Of a stretch of DNA of 64,000 bases, positions 12,985 through 25,953 are shown piece after piece (the stretch's first letter is position 1; the number at the start of each line of letters is the position of its first letter). The DNA comes from Heloderma charlesbogerti (Eukaryota > Chordata > Lepidosauria > Squamata > Helodermatidae). The notes below the pieces were generated by a model. The model did not search any database and was not told where the DNA came from. It was given only the letters and a program-made list of their open reading frames with translations. A program made the position numbers and the translations under genes. The stretch lies in the NCBI GenBank assembly GCA_026122225.1, contig JANEZZ010000404.1, forward strand, positions 1,922,001-1,986,000, read 5' to 3'.

Positions 12985-14196
12985 GAATAAAGGAAGATCT
13001 GGGGAATCATAGACCAGTTAGTCCGACATCAATACCTGGGAAGATTCTAGAGCAGATTATAAAGTGCTTGATCCGTAGGCACCTTGACACTAACACAGTG
13101 ATCACTGGAAGCCAGCATGGATTTGTCAAGACTAAGTCCTCCTGTCAGACTAATCTTATTTCATTTTTCAATCAGATAACAGCCTTACTAGTTCATGAAA
13201 ATCCTATCTATGGACATAATAAATGCTATGGACATAACTTCAGCAGGGTATTTGATAAAGCGCCCCATGATATTCTGATTAGCAAGCTAGTTAAGTGTGG
13301 GCTGGATGGCATTACTCCTAGGTGGATCCACAGCTGGCTGGAGAACGAAACGCAAAGAGTGTTTGTCAACGGTTCCTCATCAGACTGGAGGGAGGCATTG
13401 AGTGCGGTGCTCCAGGGCTTAATCCTGACCCCTGTACTCTTCAACATTTTTATTAATGACTTGGAGGAAAAGATGGGGGGAATGCTTATCAAATTTAGAT
13501 GGGATAGCTAATACCTTAGAAAACTGAAACAACATTCAAAATGATCTTGATAGCTTAGAAAACTGGGCAGAAAATAACAGAATGAAATTTAACATAGACA
13601 AGTGCAAAGTTCTTCATTTATGGAAGAGAAATCAAATGCACAGGTATAAGATGGGTCTTGATAATAGTATGTGTGAAAAAGTTCTTGGAGTTGTAGTCGA
13701 TCACAAGCTGAATATGAGTCAGAAGTGTGATGTGGCTGCAAAAGGGCAAATGTAATTTTAGGTTTTATCAATCTAAGTATAATTTCTAAATCATGGGAAG
13801 TATTAGTTCCATTCTACTCTTTGCCTCACCTTGAATACTGTATCCAGTTCTGGACACCACAAGGATTCAGATAAATGGGAACGAGTTCCGAAAGGGGCAA
13901 CAAAGATGATCAGGGCCTAAAAACCAAGTCCTACAAGGACATATTGAAGGAACTGAGTTGTTTAGCCTTGAGAAGACTGAGGAGGGATATGATAACACTT
14001 TCCAAGTATCTAAAGGTTTGTGACATCATCCAAGACTAGGACACAAAATAATGGGCTTAAGTTACAGAAAGGCAGATTTTGAACTGGATAGCCAACTGTC
14101 AGGGACGCTTTAAACTGGATTCCTACATTGAGCAGAGGATTGGACTCAATGGCCTGAATGGCCCCTTCCAACTCGTATGTTTCTATAATTCTATTA
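12985..14196 (+). mobile_element. CR1 LINE, 5'-truncated, inactive
   Basis: An approximately 1.2-kb CR1 copy. It starts inside the reverse transcriptase (HRPVSPTSIPGKILEQIIK), continues through GSQHGFVKTKSSCQTNLISF and PVLFNIFINDLEE, and passes the polymerase end (NRMKFNIDKCKVLHL-like, frame broken). It ends with the standard CR1 tail: GGACTCAATGGCCTGAATGG, CCCCTTCCAACTC and TCTATAATTCTAT (14150-14196). Sense to MEGF11. The catalytic FADD region (about 13490) is destroyed (KFRWDS), and stops and frameshifts follow. Confidence 0.88.
13011..13511 (+). pseudogene. CR1 reverse transcriptase remnant
   Basis: One frame stays open from about 13068 to 13511. It carries QHGFVKTKSSCQTNLISFFN, FSRVFDKAPHDILISKLVKC, WIHSWLENETQRVFVNGSSS and PVLFNIFINDLEE. 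The usual GVPQGSVLGP motif has decayed to AVLQGLILTP, and FADDT is lost. This is CR1-clade polymerase, not L2. Confidence 0.85.
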
Positions 14197-15510
14197 TAAG
14201 GTTGGTTTTCATTGTTAAAGAAAACCTAGATTTCTTTTGCATCAAAATTTTATTGGCTGTCTTCCTTTTAATTAAAAAAAACTTTCCCTAATTTCCACCC
14301 TCCTGGCATCCCCTTATTTCAGGTTCAACTTGCTTCCTTCAATTCATTATCTATCTTCCTAATAAGATTAGTATTTTATTTAAAGTTTTAAAAATTGATA
14401 CTAGAAATGTTCTGGAATAGTTTATTATTCTGGCCAAATCCTGCACTTTCTGCCTCCTCCTTATAAATTAGGGAGTAAATGTAAATTAGGAATGAATGAG
14501 GACGCTCCAGGGTGTAAAATTAGGAGGGAATTTGGCTCTCTTGGCTTTAGATTGGGCCAAGGAGTCTCCCTTCTCTTTACCTTTGATGGAATATTTATAA
14601 AGCTCCCCTGACACCTTGTGTAAAGAATATAGATTTTGTCACGTGCTAAAAGAGAGAGAGTGCAGGGGAGAGAAATGCTGAAATAAGGTTACATTAAGCC
14701 GGATCCTGTGAGGACACAAAGATTTGGTTTTGCTGTAGAGATTGTTGCTTCCTTATTAACATTCTCTCAGAAGAAGGATTCAGGTGCTGTGTTTTTTAAG
14801 AGTGTTACGATGCTGGTCACTGAGATAACTCAATTGATTGCCAAGGACTGTCCAAATGTCTGAGAAGAGTCCAATATTAGGGTTTCATTTCTAAGAACAG
14901 AGATGCTGAGATTCATAATTGCCCAGGAGCCTCACCTTCAAGTCTGGAAGCTCTTCCCCATGATGTGTGGCTGCTTGTGGTTTTCATTGGCAAGGGGAAG
15001 GCACTTTGCATATGTTCAGAGGCATTCTCTTCTTCTGTGCAGCCTTCCCCTGGTCATCCAGGACTCAAACCAAGCACTATTCATGAGGCAAGTTTACTGC
15101 TGAGAGTGAGTATGTAAAATTAGCCAGCAACAGCTCTCTGTGGCTCCAGTATCCCCTTCTGTAGGGGAAAGAGATAAATCCTTCCCTGTTTATTATGCAA
15201 TAAAAACAATGCACAATGAAGTGGCTGGATTGACAGGGCTTGTTCGCGTCTTGTTGTTGTAAATCCAGAGGACACGATCGCCCTGAGAGCCAGGCAGAGA
15301 TTGGATTGCCCCACGTCTTCTCTGCTAACACAACCCTGGCTTGATCTAAAGAGCTGCATTGGGCACACCCAGTCGCCCACTGGCCAGTGTGCTCTGTGGA
15401 ATTTTTAATATATTTTCCCGTTTGAGCAACAACAATCCCCCTTCCTCATACACACACAGCCATATGGCTTTGGAACTCTCCTCAGATTCAAAAGAAGTTT
15501 GTTAAAGATG
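14197..15510. other. Intron sequence, no element recognised
   Basis: An AT-rich start (14200-14480) and otherwise unique-looking sequence. No ORF with recognisable motifs. Confidence 0.4.
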
Positions 15511-15710
15511 GGGAGGAGCTGTAGCTCAGTGGTAGAAGACATGCGTTGTGTGTAGGCAGTTGCAGGTTCAGTCCTTGGCCTCTCCAGGTGGGACTGGGGA
15601 AAACCCCTGCCTGAAACCCTGGAGATCCACTTGCCAGTCAATGTAGACAGGACTGACCCAGATTGGACCAATAGTCTCACTCAGTGTAAGGCAACTTCCT
15701 AATTTCCTAG
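15511..15710 (+). mobile_element. tRNA-derived SINE
   Basis: An A-box-like TAGCTCAGTGGTAGAAG sits at 15531 and a B-box-like GGTTCAGTCC at 15567. A non-tRNA body follows (CTGAAACCCTGGAGATCCAC, GCCAGTCAATGTAGACAGGA) and the end is GTAAGGCAACTTCCTA. The same family recurs at 15831, 29842, 46261, 56561 and 59567. Pol III-type internal promoter, not a functional tRNA. Confidence 0.82.
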
Positions 15711-15830
15711 GTTTCCACCTCTGTCATCCTCCCACTTTGAGAAGACTCACTTTGAGAAGACTGGCACCAACAGAGTCTTACCCCATTTAGAATTAAAGGC
15801 CCTTTCCATGCCAAGACTCCTTATCATTGC

Positions 15831-16029
15831 TGAGGCATCACTCTGGACTCAGTGATAGAGCTCCTGCCTTGCAGGCAGAAGGTCCCAGGTTCCATCCCCG
15901 ACATCTCCAGGTAATGCTGAGAAAGTCCCTTTCCTGAAACCCTGAAGAGCCAGTGCCAGTCAGTGCAGACAAGACTGTGCTGACTTAACCAATAGTCTGT
16001 CTCAGTAGAAGGTAGTTTCCTAAGCTTGC
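15831..16029 (+). mobile_element. tRNA-derived SINE
   Basis: Same family as the copy 120 bp upstream. It has CTCAGTGATAGAGCTCCTGC, GCAGAAGGTCCCAGGTTCC with a decayed B box, the ATCTCCAGGTAATGCTGAGA body and the AGTAGAAGGTAGTTTCCTA end. Confidence 0.82.
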
Positions 16030-16486
16030 CACATGGGTGACTGTCTTCCCTTTCAGTTGTGGTAGCTGTGCATTGCATAACAATGGTGGCTCGGGGAAGG
16101 AGCAGGTGGCCCTGCAGTGCTTGCTTGTCGCTTACTGAGCCATCTAGTGTCTTGCACAACATGACAAGCAGGTGTGGGCAGCGGCAGCAGCTCAGTGAGC
16201 GACCAGCATCCACAGACGGAAATGAGTCCATCCATCCCTATCCATATCTGGTCTCCATGGGTCACACACAGTGACGGCTCCCAACTGGAAAAATGTGCGG
16301 GATTTCTACTCACATTTTTGATATGGGGAGCTCTTTGGCCCTTCTGCAAATGTGGTAAGTATGCAGCTTTGTTAGGGACACTGTCAATGTTGCTGATCAA
16401 GATGATGCAAGTTGAGGTGTGCATACTTCCGTTCATAAATTTCCAAGAGATGAAACTAAGTTCCGCTGATACAGTTTATAAGCTAG

Positions 16487-16750
<264 letters not shown>

Positions 16751-17274
16751 TAAGTTAAATGATGGATAGATTTTATTTGCAGAAATAGTAGTCATTCTTT
16801 GCCTTCTCTTAATGTCACAGTTGTTTCACATGTACTGGTTAGGGTTCCCTAGTTTCTACAGTACGCCTGCACAACTTGTGACCCACTGAAAGTCCACAAG
16901 CTGTAGACGTGGCCCATTGCGGGACACAGTAAACCTCCTCCTCTGCACATGGTATTCCGCTGAGTTCTCATGGCATGGCTAATAGCTGTTGACAGACCTA
17001 TCCCCCTCTGCGAACTGATCTTATGGTAGCAACTTCTGTAAATTAACTGCACCTCATGTGGGGAAATTATTTTCTTTTCGCAGTTCTGATCCTCCTGCCA
17101 GTTGGCTTCACTGAGAGAACACCACGTTCTAGTACAACAACAGCGACTGATTACATGTTCCTGCAAATGTTTATACATATTGTTGGTCATTCTCAGCATA
17201 AGGGATAGTGTAGGTTAGAAATTCGCACAGCACAACAACTGCTTCAGTATGTGCCAACCTCCACATAGATCCAT

Positions 17275-17790
17275 CACTTCAGATTATTAACATGTCTTTT
17301 GGGTTGTATGAGTTGTTCCTGGCTTCTGGCTCTTCCAAGGTCAGTGTACTGCTCCGACCCTGTTCTTCTAAGCCATGTACTCTCCTCTCCTCCAGCTGTT
17401 CCTCGTCCCTGGCTCTTTTTCCGACCAATGTGACTACCTGCTTGTTCTTGATCAGTTCTGTTGGCCCTGTTATCCCAAATGCCGTTCATTTTATACGATA
17501 ATTCCCAGCCTCCAAAGTGCCCAGGGAAGACACCACCTTTGGGGCCAGGCCAAACAACAGTATTGGGAATACTTGTTGGGTTGGTGGTTAGCACATTACT
17601 TCACCACTTCCACCCACTTCACAACTCAACTCAACAGGTTGTCACCAAAGCAAAATTTGATCTTCAGAAATAGTCCCACAGGAAGTGCTTTTCGCTGTCA
17701 TGAACCAGAGGCGATTATCTTTGTGAATAAGGATCTCTTAACACGATCAAAGGGTTTGAGACAAAAGCAACTTCGTTTAGAGCAATAAAT
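17275..17790. other. Unassigned intron segment with opposed open frames
   Basis: Frames of 106 codons (-, 17274-17594) and 137 codons (+, 17375-17788) overlap. Neither shows a recognisable domain. It could be a retroelement remnant or chance. Confidence 0.3.
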
Positions 17791-17978
17791 ATTGGATAAC
17801 TACTTTTTACCATTGACATTGTCGATTGGAATTCACTGCATGTTTGATGATTTGTGTAAGCACTGCTACAATGGTGCTGTAATGGCTTGCCCTCATAGTT
17901 TCCTAACATAAATTATTTTTGTGTCTGTTTGTATCTCATTCTGGTTTCTGCCTGCCCCCCTTCCAACAACACCTGTAA

Positions 17979-18182
<204 letters not shown>

Positions 18183-18766
18183 TAACTGAGCACTGCAAGC
18201 CACTTGCAAGATGGTGTTGAGTCAGTGTGTGCCTGTTAAAATCAGAAATCTAATGTTCAGCCACAGGAGAGGGTTGGCTGTGTTTCAGGATGAATTCGTG
18301 GCTCACGTGGCCCAACAGTGAGGCCCAAGAGGCCTTGCCATTGTTTCTCAGGCCTCTGCTGTGGGGCTAGAACATGCCCCAGAATTCTCTGCAGCGCACA
18401 TGACTTCTGTAGCAGACAATTAGACATAGGAAGTTACCACCATGTTATGCATACCTCATCATAGCATCAGACCTAGGACCTAATGTCGTGACATGCTGCA
18501 GCTGCAGAACCAATAGGCCAGAGGCAGAAGACACAGCCATGGGCAGACTAAAGTTCTGGTACTGTGTCAGGCAAACAAGGACCAATGGCCAGAGGTAGAC
18601 ATGTGGGCAAAAGACAGACTGGTAGCTGGATACTGTACTGGGCAGATGGGAACCAAAGGACCAGGTCCAAGGCAAAGCACTCTTGTGCTCTTACTTTGAC
18701 AAGTTACTCAGGGTAAAGAATACAGCTCAGAGCAGGTGTTATATGCAGCCAGCCATGCCCCTATTG

Positions 18767-19081
18767 CAGGGGTGCAGAACCTCTGGCCCAGGGGCCAAAT
18801 CCAGCCCCCCAGCATTCCCCATGAAGCCACACCTTTTCCCTAACCACCATTTGTTTGGTGACTTCTTGGCTTTTGTGCAGTTTCCCCCCCATTCTGAATG
18901 GCTGAAATGCCTCTCCTAAAGCGGCATTACTTGCAGTAACTAAGCCTTCAACTAAAATATGCTGGTATGTTTGGGATGTTGGTCCTGCTCCTTTTGCCTT
19001 CAGGCCTGCCCCCCACTGGAATGTGGCTCCTGAGTGCTTCTCCAAAATGGAATGTGGCCCTTGGACTGAAAGAGGTTCTGC
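18767..19081 (+). mobile_element. hAT-like MITE (CAGGGGTG ends)
   Basis: It begins CAGGGGTGCAGAACCTCTGG and ends CTGAAAGAGGTTCTGC. The inner parts of the termini are inverted repeats; the last bases of the right end are mutated. The YAGGG-type start fits hAT. The same body words (GGGCCAAATCC..., TAACTAAGCCTT) recur inverted at 57357-57678. No coding capacity. Confidence 0.6.
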
Positions 19082-19421
19082 TCATATGCCTATTGGTTCC
19101 TTCAGAGACAAGGTCCTGGCTGGACTGAAGAGCTGCAGTTCCAGCTCTGGCCACCCTATCAGGGGCACTGCAGTACAGCAAAGATCAGGTCAGAAATTTC
19201 TCAGTCAAGAGCTGTCCTGGTGGTGCAGAGAGTAAAGCACTTGAGATATGCTCCCGGTGCCCTCGTTCAAGCCTTCCAGTACTTTGCACATAGCTACAGC
19301 TTTTGACAGAACTGAACTTGAACAAGACATTTGCCCTTGTTACCACTGTCTGCATAAGTCATCACAGCTGGAGCCAAGTTCCATGTGGTTTTAGGATATT
19401 GATGAGAAAGGTAAGCTTCTA

Positions 19422-19535
19422 AGGGCACAATCCTATGCATGTTGAAACAGAAAAAAGTCCTACAACTCCCAGCATTCCAACAGCTGGGAGTTGTGGGGCT
19501 TTTTTCCTGTCTAAACATGCATAGGATTGCACCCT
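19422..19535. mobile_element. Fully palindromic MITE (GCAATCCTATGCA family)
   Basis: Arms of about 50 bp: AGGGCACAATCCTATGCATG at the left and its inverted partner CATGCATAGGATTGCACCCT at the right. The centre is CTCCCAGC-attccaaca-GCTGGGAG. It forms almost one hairpin. The ends match longer elements at 28280, 31294, 45342 and 61161. Confidence 0.75.
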
Positions 19536-19661
19536 AAATGAGTCCAATAGATACTTGGACCAGGGAGCTCTGAGTTCAAATGTGCACTCAGCCATGAAGC
19601 TCTCGGGTGGTCCCGAGCCAGTCTTAATTTCTTAGCCTAATTTAAAAATGCAGGGTTGCAG

Positions 19662-19684
19662 GTGTGTGTGTGTGTGTGTGTGTG
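19662..19684. repeat. (GT)n microsatellite
   Basis: About 11 uninterrupted GT units. Confidence 0.95.
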
Positions 19685-20774
19685 GGATGGATGCTACCCT
19701 GAGCTCATTGGAGGAAGAGCAAGATTCAAATACAATAGACAAAAATAAATGGTGTCCCAAGTCTTAGAGGGGGAATTAGAAAACATTGTAACTGGGTGAC
19801 TCTGAGGAGTGTTTAATAGAGGTCAATACAATTTTCCCCCCTCAGACATAATCTCATTGATTTTTGGCAGAATATTGCTAGGGTTAAGAGGGTTGCTGAG
19901 GTTGTTTTTCAGGCAGCGTGTTATTCCTTGCCTTTAATTCTGTGTGTCAACGAAGAAAAGGTAAGCTCTTAAAAAAAATAAAGAAACCCAAAATCTGTAT
20001 CAATAATGTGATAATTAACTCCCTCTGGATTTGCCAAGGCTTCATTCAGATGCACTCTGTTCTCTGGCATGACTCCATCGTTTTGACAATTAGGCTGTTG
20101 GCTCTGCTGGAATACAGCAGAGAGAGTTTGAGAGAGAGAAGGAGAGGGAGAGATTATTGGGATTGCTATTTTTCTCATACCTTGGAAGGCCACGAAGATG
20201 ATTGGATTGTGAGGGTGGAGGGGAAGTGACTATTCCCATTGGGTACATGCTGAAATCAGCATAGGAGATGAGGGTCTGTGTGGTGTAGCAGGAAGAGATT
20301 AAGATGGTGTGCTCTTTTATCCATGGATTCCTGGGTAGATTGCGCCAGCACCATGCTTGGGCGATAACCTTCTTCCTTGACATACGTTTCTGGCTTTCAA
20401 TGTTTGGCCTAAAGCTTCAAGGTTATAGTCGTCACCTTCTCAAGTTGCCACAAAAAGATGTAAAATATTCAGGATGAGGGCCTAGAAGCTGTTTTTCTCA
20501 GGATCCATCCCTGCATTTCTAAAGAATGAGAGATGGTTTGTGTCTAAGCGTACACCAAAAGTACTAGAAATTTATGCACAAATGATACTACTTGGCTTGA
20601 GCTTTTCTTGTTGGATCCATCTCTTAGTCCACCAGGCTTCACCCCATTGCCTTCACACTGCAAAGCTCCCCTGACCCACCAGTCCCCACTTCTCATCTGC
20701 CAGGGACTGGTTCCGAGTTCCCAGGCTCTTCCCTCTTGTCTCAGGGCCTGAACTTCAAGAAATCTCCAGTCCTA
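19685..20774. other. Intron sequence, no element recognised
   Basis: Includes a GA-rich stretch at 20119-20151; nothing else recognised. Confidence 0.4.
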
Positions 20775-21300
20775 CATACATATTATTGATGTTGTTTTTA
20801 TTTAAAATCTGAAAATATTCAGGGCAGTTCACAAAACAGAATTAAAATATAATAAAAAATTAAACATCAAACAATAAAGCAGTGATTAAGGACCGTATCA
20901 AACCTTTAAAGAGCCAGCAAAGATAACACAACATGAACAATAAGAAGCGCAGCAGGACCATTCCACTACCCCTGCTGAAAATCTTTGTTTTTTCCTTTTT
21001 CCCTCCCCATCCCCCTTTCCTTGTGTGTCGTGTCTTTACTGGTTGATTGTAAGCCACTCCAAGGGCCCTTTTTGGGGATGAGGTGTACATAAAAATATTT
21101 TAAATAAATGAAAAAAGAAATAACATAAAAGGCCTGGGAAACAAAGATGTCTTTGCCTGGCACCTAAAAAGTAGCTATGTAGGGGCCAGGAGCAGAGCAG
21201 GCACCACAGCCAAAAAAGCCATCTCTCCAGCCCTCACCTCATCTGACAGGGGCCTCCAGAGGAGGCTCTCAGATGCTGAATGGTACCCAGGCAACATGAT
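20775..21300 (-). mobile_element. LINE 3' region, antisense, with a short sense LINE/SINE tail inside
   Basis: On the - strand the end is a GTGAACTGCCCTGAATATTT-like tail with A-rich sequence (20775-20990). Body sequence resumes at 21120-21300 (GCCCCTGTCAGATGAGGTGA in reverse complement). Between them (about 21000-21117) a + strand tail reads GTAAGCCACTCC...ATAAAAATATTTTAAATAAA. L2-like by tail type; exact family uncertain. Confidence 0.55.
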
Positions 21301-24189
21301 ATAGGAGGAGTTAGCATTATGTTAAGCAGCACAGTGATAATAAAAATGTCACAGCAGCAAATGATGAAGCACAGACTGCGCGCAAAAAAAAAAGTGCCTA
21401 ACAGTTAGGCACAGAAGTGCAACATGTAGGCAGGAGTAATGAATTGCAAAGTACAAAATTCAGCTCAGTACTACCAAGTCATTGATTCCAGCACAACTAA
21501 TCACACAGAAATCACACCGGTCTGCAGTCCGGATCCAGTGGCTTGTCTGAGCATTGGTACCAAGCTGATGTACACTGACCCTGCGCTGCAGTGCCGTCAC
21601 CCAGATAGGTTGCACATCACCCCAGAGCTGATGCTGCAACACAACCTGTGGATTTGTGCCAGCACGAGTACCAGCTAAGGGACTGCTGCTTCAGGGTTAG
21701 AAATGCACTACAGACAAAAAATAAGTGTGGAAGCTTTAGAAATTCTCTTCTGCCCAGCTGGTGGATGGGCCACAAGTGAGTCTGCCTGCATTGATGTTAT
21801 TTGGACAGAGCAGACGGATGGCATTTCAAGGGCCTGGGAGACTTCTTGAAAATCATACTGTTGGCTGTTTTGTTCCCTAGGGACAAACCTGCAGCTAACA
21901 ATGCCTGCTTCTGAACCAAGCTAAGTTTGAAAAAAATACCAGAAAGGGCTCTGGGGAAGAAGCAGAAGTTGCCAGTTAAAGCCCTCCACTTGTACATGTT
22001 GGAGTTTTAAGTTTAAAGGGCCTCTCCAGGGCTTTCATAAAAGAGAAGGAAGATTCTACACGGCTACAGAGTGTATGAAACTTTTTCTTCTTCTTTTGTT
22101 GGGATTTTTAACTCTTGGTGTTTGGAGTGGTTTCTTCAAGTGCGACTGCAGCAAGCAGGGAAGGTGCAAGTGGAAAGACCTGGATACTGTGCTAGTGGTA
22201 ATATACTCTACAGAATATTAATCTTTGGCTGCAAACATTTTTCTTGCACATTTAGCGTGCTTTGAGGGGAAGGATGACACATATATAATATACTCTATGT
22301 GCAAACATTACTCAGAGTCACTCATAACTTTGGGTTTATTAATATGCATCAATTCCAACTTGATTTCACCTGGGACCAGAAAACTACTGTTCTCCTGCAA
22401 CACTTTTTTTGCGCCCCTGGAGTGCATGTGATGAAATGCGGATCTGCCAAGAGTTTTTCTCCCTGAGGAATCAAATTCCCAGTTGAAACAGTAAGCTGAA
22501 AATGGTGTGAGCTCATACGTTCTCTCTCTCGCGCGCGCTCTGCTTCTCTCCCCTCCCCGGCAATCTCCTTGTTTTAAGGTAGCATAGCTCCTATTTTCAG
22601 GCAGTGTGTCTTCTCTTCTGTCAAAGGGAAAATCTAGCAAGCGATTCAATTAGCAGTAATTACACTAGTAGCCATAATCACCTGTTGCAATTGCATAAGG
22701 GACACTGGAAGAGAGTATGATTTAAGATGAGGCACACCCCAGCTAGGTCAGAGTCAGGATATGATACAGGTGGGCCTTAGCATTCTCTATGTTATTGCAC
22801 CCTGGCCCCTTCCACATCCATCATCCATGCCTCCAGCCCTTGCTGGAACAGTACCGGGGTCTTCCCAGGCCAAGTTCCTTGGGGCTACCCACAAAAAGCT
22901 GTGGCCCCAGAGACCCTCGTCATCGATCACATCATTATTAGGCTGCTGGGAGCCAGGATTTCATCCAAAGCATAAGCTGTCTGAATGTTATCTCAGCATG
23001 TTTCCAAACATTTTGTATCTAGAGTTGACTAGCTCAGAGTAATTTCCATCTCTTAGTTCTGTATTGACAGTGTGAATTGGAATCCCCCCACCCCCCGCTC
23101 TGTGCTCCTCCCACACCTTCGCTGTACATTGAAAGTCTGAAAAGGGAGGGCAGCTGAAAAATGTGAAGTTTAATGAATGCACACATAGGCACAGTTGTAT
23201 ACGCAAGATCACATCTGTGTGCCCAAAGTCCTTAATCACTGCTGCACATTCCTTCCAAATGTTTGGACAGGATAACTTTTTAAAATTCTTCTCTTTTTTG
23301 GAACTGTTAAATGAAGTAAGCCAAAGGAGGCTGGGGAAGGGAGGGGCAGTTCTTTTGCTTTACTTGACAGCAATTAATAACATTGGAAAGGGCATTCAAA
23401 AAGGCATAACCCTGGGAGTGCTGAAGTCTTTGGAAGGTTGCTGATGGAATGAACTGTGTTGATGAGATGCATAAAACTGCTTGCATCTTTGCCCTGACAT
23501 TTGATCCTCTGGAGATGGGCATTTTGTATTCCCTTAACACACATTTGTGCCTAAAGATTCACACCTCTCCTGAGAGATGCATCTTGGAGCATTGCTTTCT
23601 CATCATTCGTTGATAGAAATCCTGCCCTCCTTGAAAGACTACGAGGAAATGCATTTATTATAATGATAAATGGATAGCTTGCCTTCCTGGAGAGAGAGAG
23701 AGAGAGAGAAATACAAAACATTATTTCTTGCTCAAGCCTAGAAACAAGCTGTTATGGCAGAATCCGGATGCTCTTGAATTGAGGCCAAGGTGTCTCTTTC
23801 ACGGCTAGGGAACCACCAATCGTACAGGTTAGGGAAGGCTTTTGGCGTCCTTTTGGATGCTTGGAGAGAGCTGTTGTATTCCTTTTGGGGTGTTGGTATT
23901 ACCAAGTCTTCCTGCCCAGCAAGTGAAGGTCCTGTCATAGGAATGAGAATATGAAGCTATTCATATTCTTGTTTGAGCTGTTTTCTATTTGGCCTGAGAT
24001 GTATTCAGTATGTCCTTTTTTTTCTAAAATGCTCCACGGTGCTTGTCTGAGATGAGAGGGGGGTCAGAATCCTGGTGATTTTCCTGATCTTCATTAGGCT
24101 AAATTATGTAGGTATCCGGTTCAGTTACAAAGAGCAAGTAATATTATATCAGTGGCATTTCTGACATTTTTATGGCAGGGAATGATTCT
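21301..24189. other. Intron sequence, no element recognised
   Basis: Short features only: a CG/CT-rich run TCTCTCTCGCGCGCGCTC (22520-22540) and a (GA)n run at 23691-23711. Confidence 0.4.
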
Positions 24190-24435
24190 GTGCTAGGGCT
24201 GAATGAATCTGTCATTTTTAGTTTCTCTCATTTTTCCAATCTTAAATTTGGTTCATCCCAGACTTGGAGGGTTTTTTTTTTTTTAAGGTTTGCATGAAAA
24301 TTCATAAGCATTTTTGTGCACATTGCACATAATATATGCATTCTTGTATACATAGTAGCTCGAAAGTGTGAAATTAGGCAAACTTGTATTAAAATGCAAA
24401 CTGAACAAATTTCTCCCCTGTCCCTGTTCTGAGCT
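24190..24435. repeat. AT-rich interspersed repeat (possible old MITE)
   Basis: It begins TAGGGCTGAATGAATCTG and carries GCATTTTTGTGCACATTGCA and TATGCATTCTTGTATACA. Word content is shared with 9230-9530, 37880-38190 and 57960-58270. The TAGGG start could be hAT-like. A 13-base T run lies at 24271-24283. Confidence 0.35.
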
Positions 24436-24918
24436 AAGCAAAGGTCAGTTTGCAAGATCAGCGTTCATCAAAGCAGGCAGGCAGGGCTTAATCTGAGTCA
24501 CAGGATTGCTCCAGAATCCGTTTTTAAATATCAGGGCTTAGAACTGGGACACGTGAAGTAATAACAAGGAAGAACAAAGAGTATGTTTGACCAGATGCAA
24601 AGTGTCTTTGATCACTGGGCCCACACATATTTGGAAAGAGTGGCAACATGATTTGACAGTATTTCCAAGCAGGATTGAGTCCCAGCATTTTAGATCTCAA
24701 CCACTGGTCAAAATTGGATGGGATATGCAGCCAAAAACAGCCTCTGCTTTGATTAACGCTATGCCATTCTGTGTCCCAGAACCTTTTGTGCAGTTCCTCA
24801 AAACATCTATTGTTTTGCAAAATTGACTGGATTCAGACTGCCACTGGCTAATATGAAAAGTGCTGGAGGCCATTTTTAAAGTTACACAGGTTTCTTCTCC
24901 AGGCACAAATCTTCAAAG

Positions 24919-24966
<48 letters not shown>
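24919..24966. repeat. (GATA)n microsatellite
   Basis: About 12 perfect tandem GATA units. Confidence 0.97.
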
Positions 24967-25948
24967 GCTGATGAAGTGGACATCTGCTAAGTAGAGTTGA
25001 AATAAAAACCAGGAAAATTTGAACATGCTAAATGGATTACCAGTTGGCCATTCTTGGCTTTCACAACCAAGAGAGCATTTTTTAAAGGGGAATGAAGTTG
25101 AGCCAAGAAATATAATAGATTCTCTCCACTACTGAAAAATACCTTCTGGATTGGACTGTCCAACCCAGCATCCTGCTCCCAATGGTGACTAGGCAGATGT
25201 TTCTGGGAAGCTTATAAGCAAGGGCATGAAGGCTGCAGCCCTGCCCCACCCAGTCGCCCCTGTTGTTTGATCTGCAGCAACTGGTATTCAGAGGTATCCT
25301 ACTGCTGACCATGAAGATTCCAATTTAGCTTTCATGACTCGTAGCCATTGACAGTCCCAGATACAACCTGAAAAACCACCACATCACCTGGTAGAGCCTA
25401 CTGTCAATATCTATATCCCCCTCCTCACCCATTTCATCTTAAATTCTTAATACTCTGAACATGCACACTTCATGGCTTCAGTATCAAGTCCACCTTTTTT
25501 ATTTCTTGTATCCCCCGCCCCCAACTGCTTTTTTAAAAACATTTTGGCTGATGAAGAGATCTGGAGAACTTGAAAGCCTGCACATTTCTGGGTGATCTTT
25601 CAGGTGGCCTGATAAAGGTATTACTCTAATCTGTCTTATATGGGTTCTGTGAGAGCCCAATGATATTGGAGGTGGAAATGGCATGGTTTCCCTGGCTTTT
25701 TTATTTCTTTTGTTCTATGGCCCCAACATGGTCACTCATAGCTATCGTTTATTTAATGTGGGTTCTAATATGGGTCCCACAAGTAGAACCTGCAAGACAA
25801 TGTTGCAGTGTATCCTTGCCCCTTAATAGAAGCATGTCTGTTCAAGGCTCAGATAGCCTCCTTCCCCCTGCCCAGCTATCACCAGCTATGCTATTTAGCA
25901 CTAGAAGGTTGCCAGTCCCAAACCTGAGTATTTTATAGAGGCAGCCAG
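24967..25948. other. Intron sequence, no element recognised
   Basis: No repeat or gene recognised. Confidence 0.35.
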
Positions 25949-25953
25949 GACAT

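Noticed and set aside
15511..15583. Possible tRNA gene (A and B boxes)
   Set aside because: Body and tail match a repeated SINE present six times here; the tRNA-like head cannot form a proper acceptor stem.
19212..19290. Another tRNA-like SINE head
   Set aside because: Only a weak B-box word (CGTTCAAGCC) and no recognisable body or tail.
24919..24966. Regularly spaced repeats that might suggest a CRISPR array
   Set aside because: A plain tetranucleotide microsatellite in vertebrate DNA; no spacer structure.
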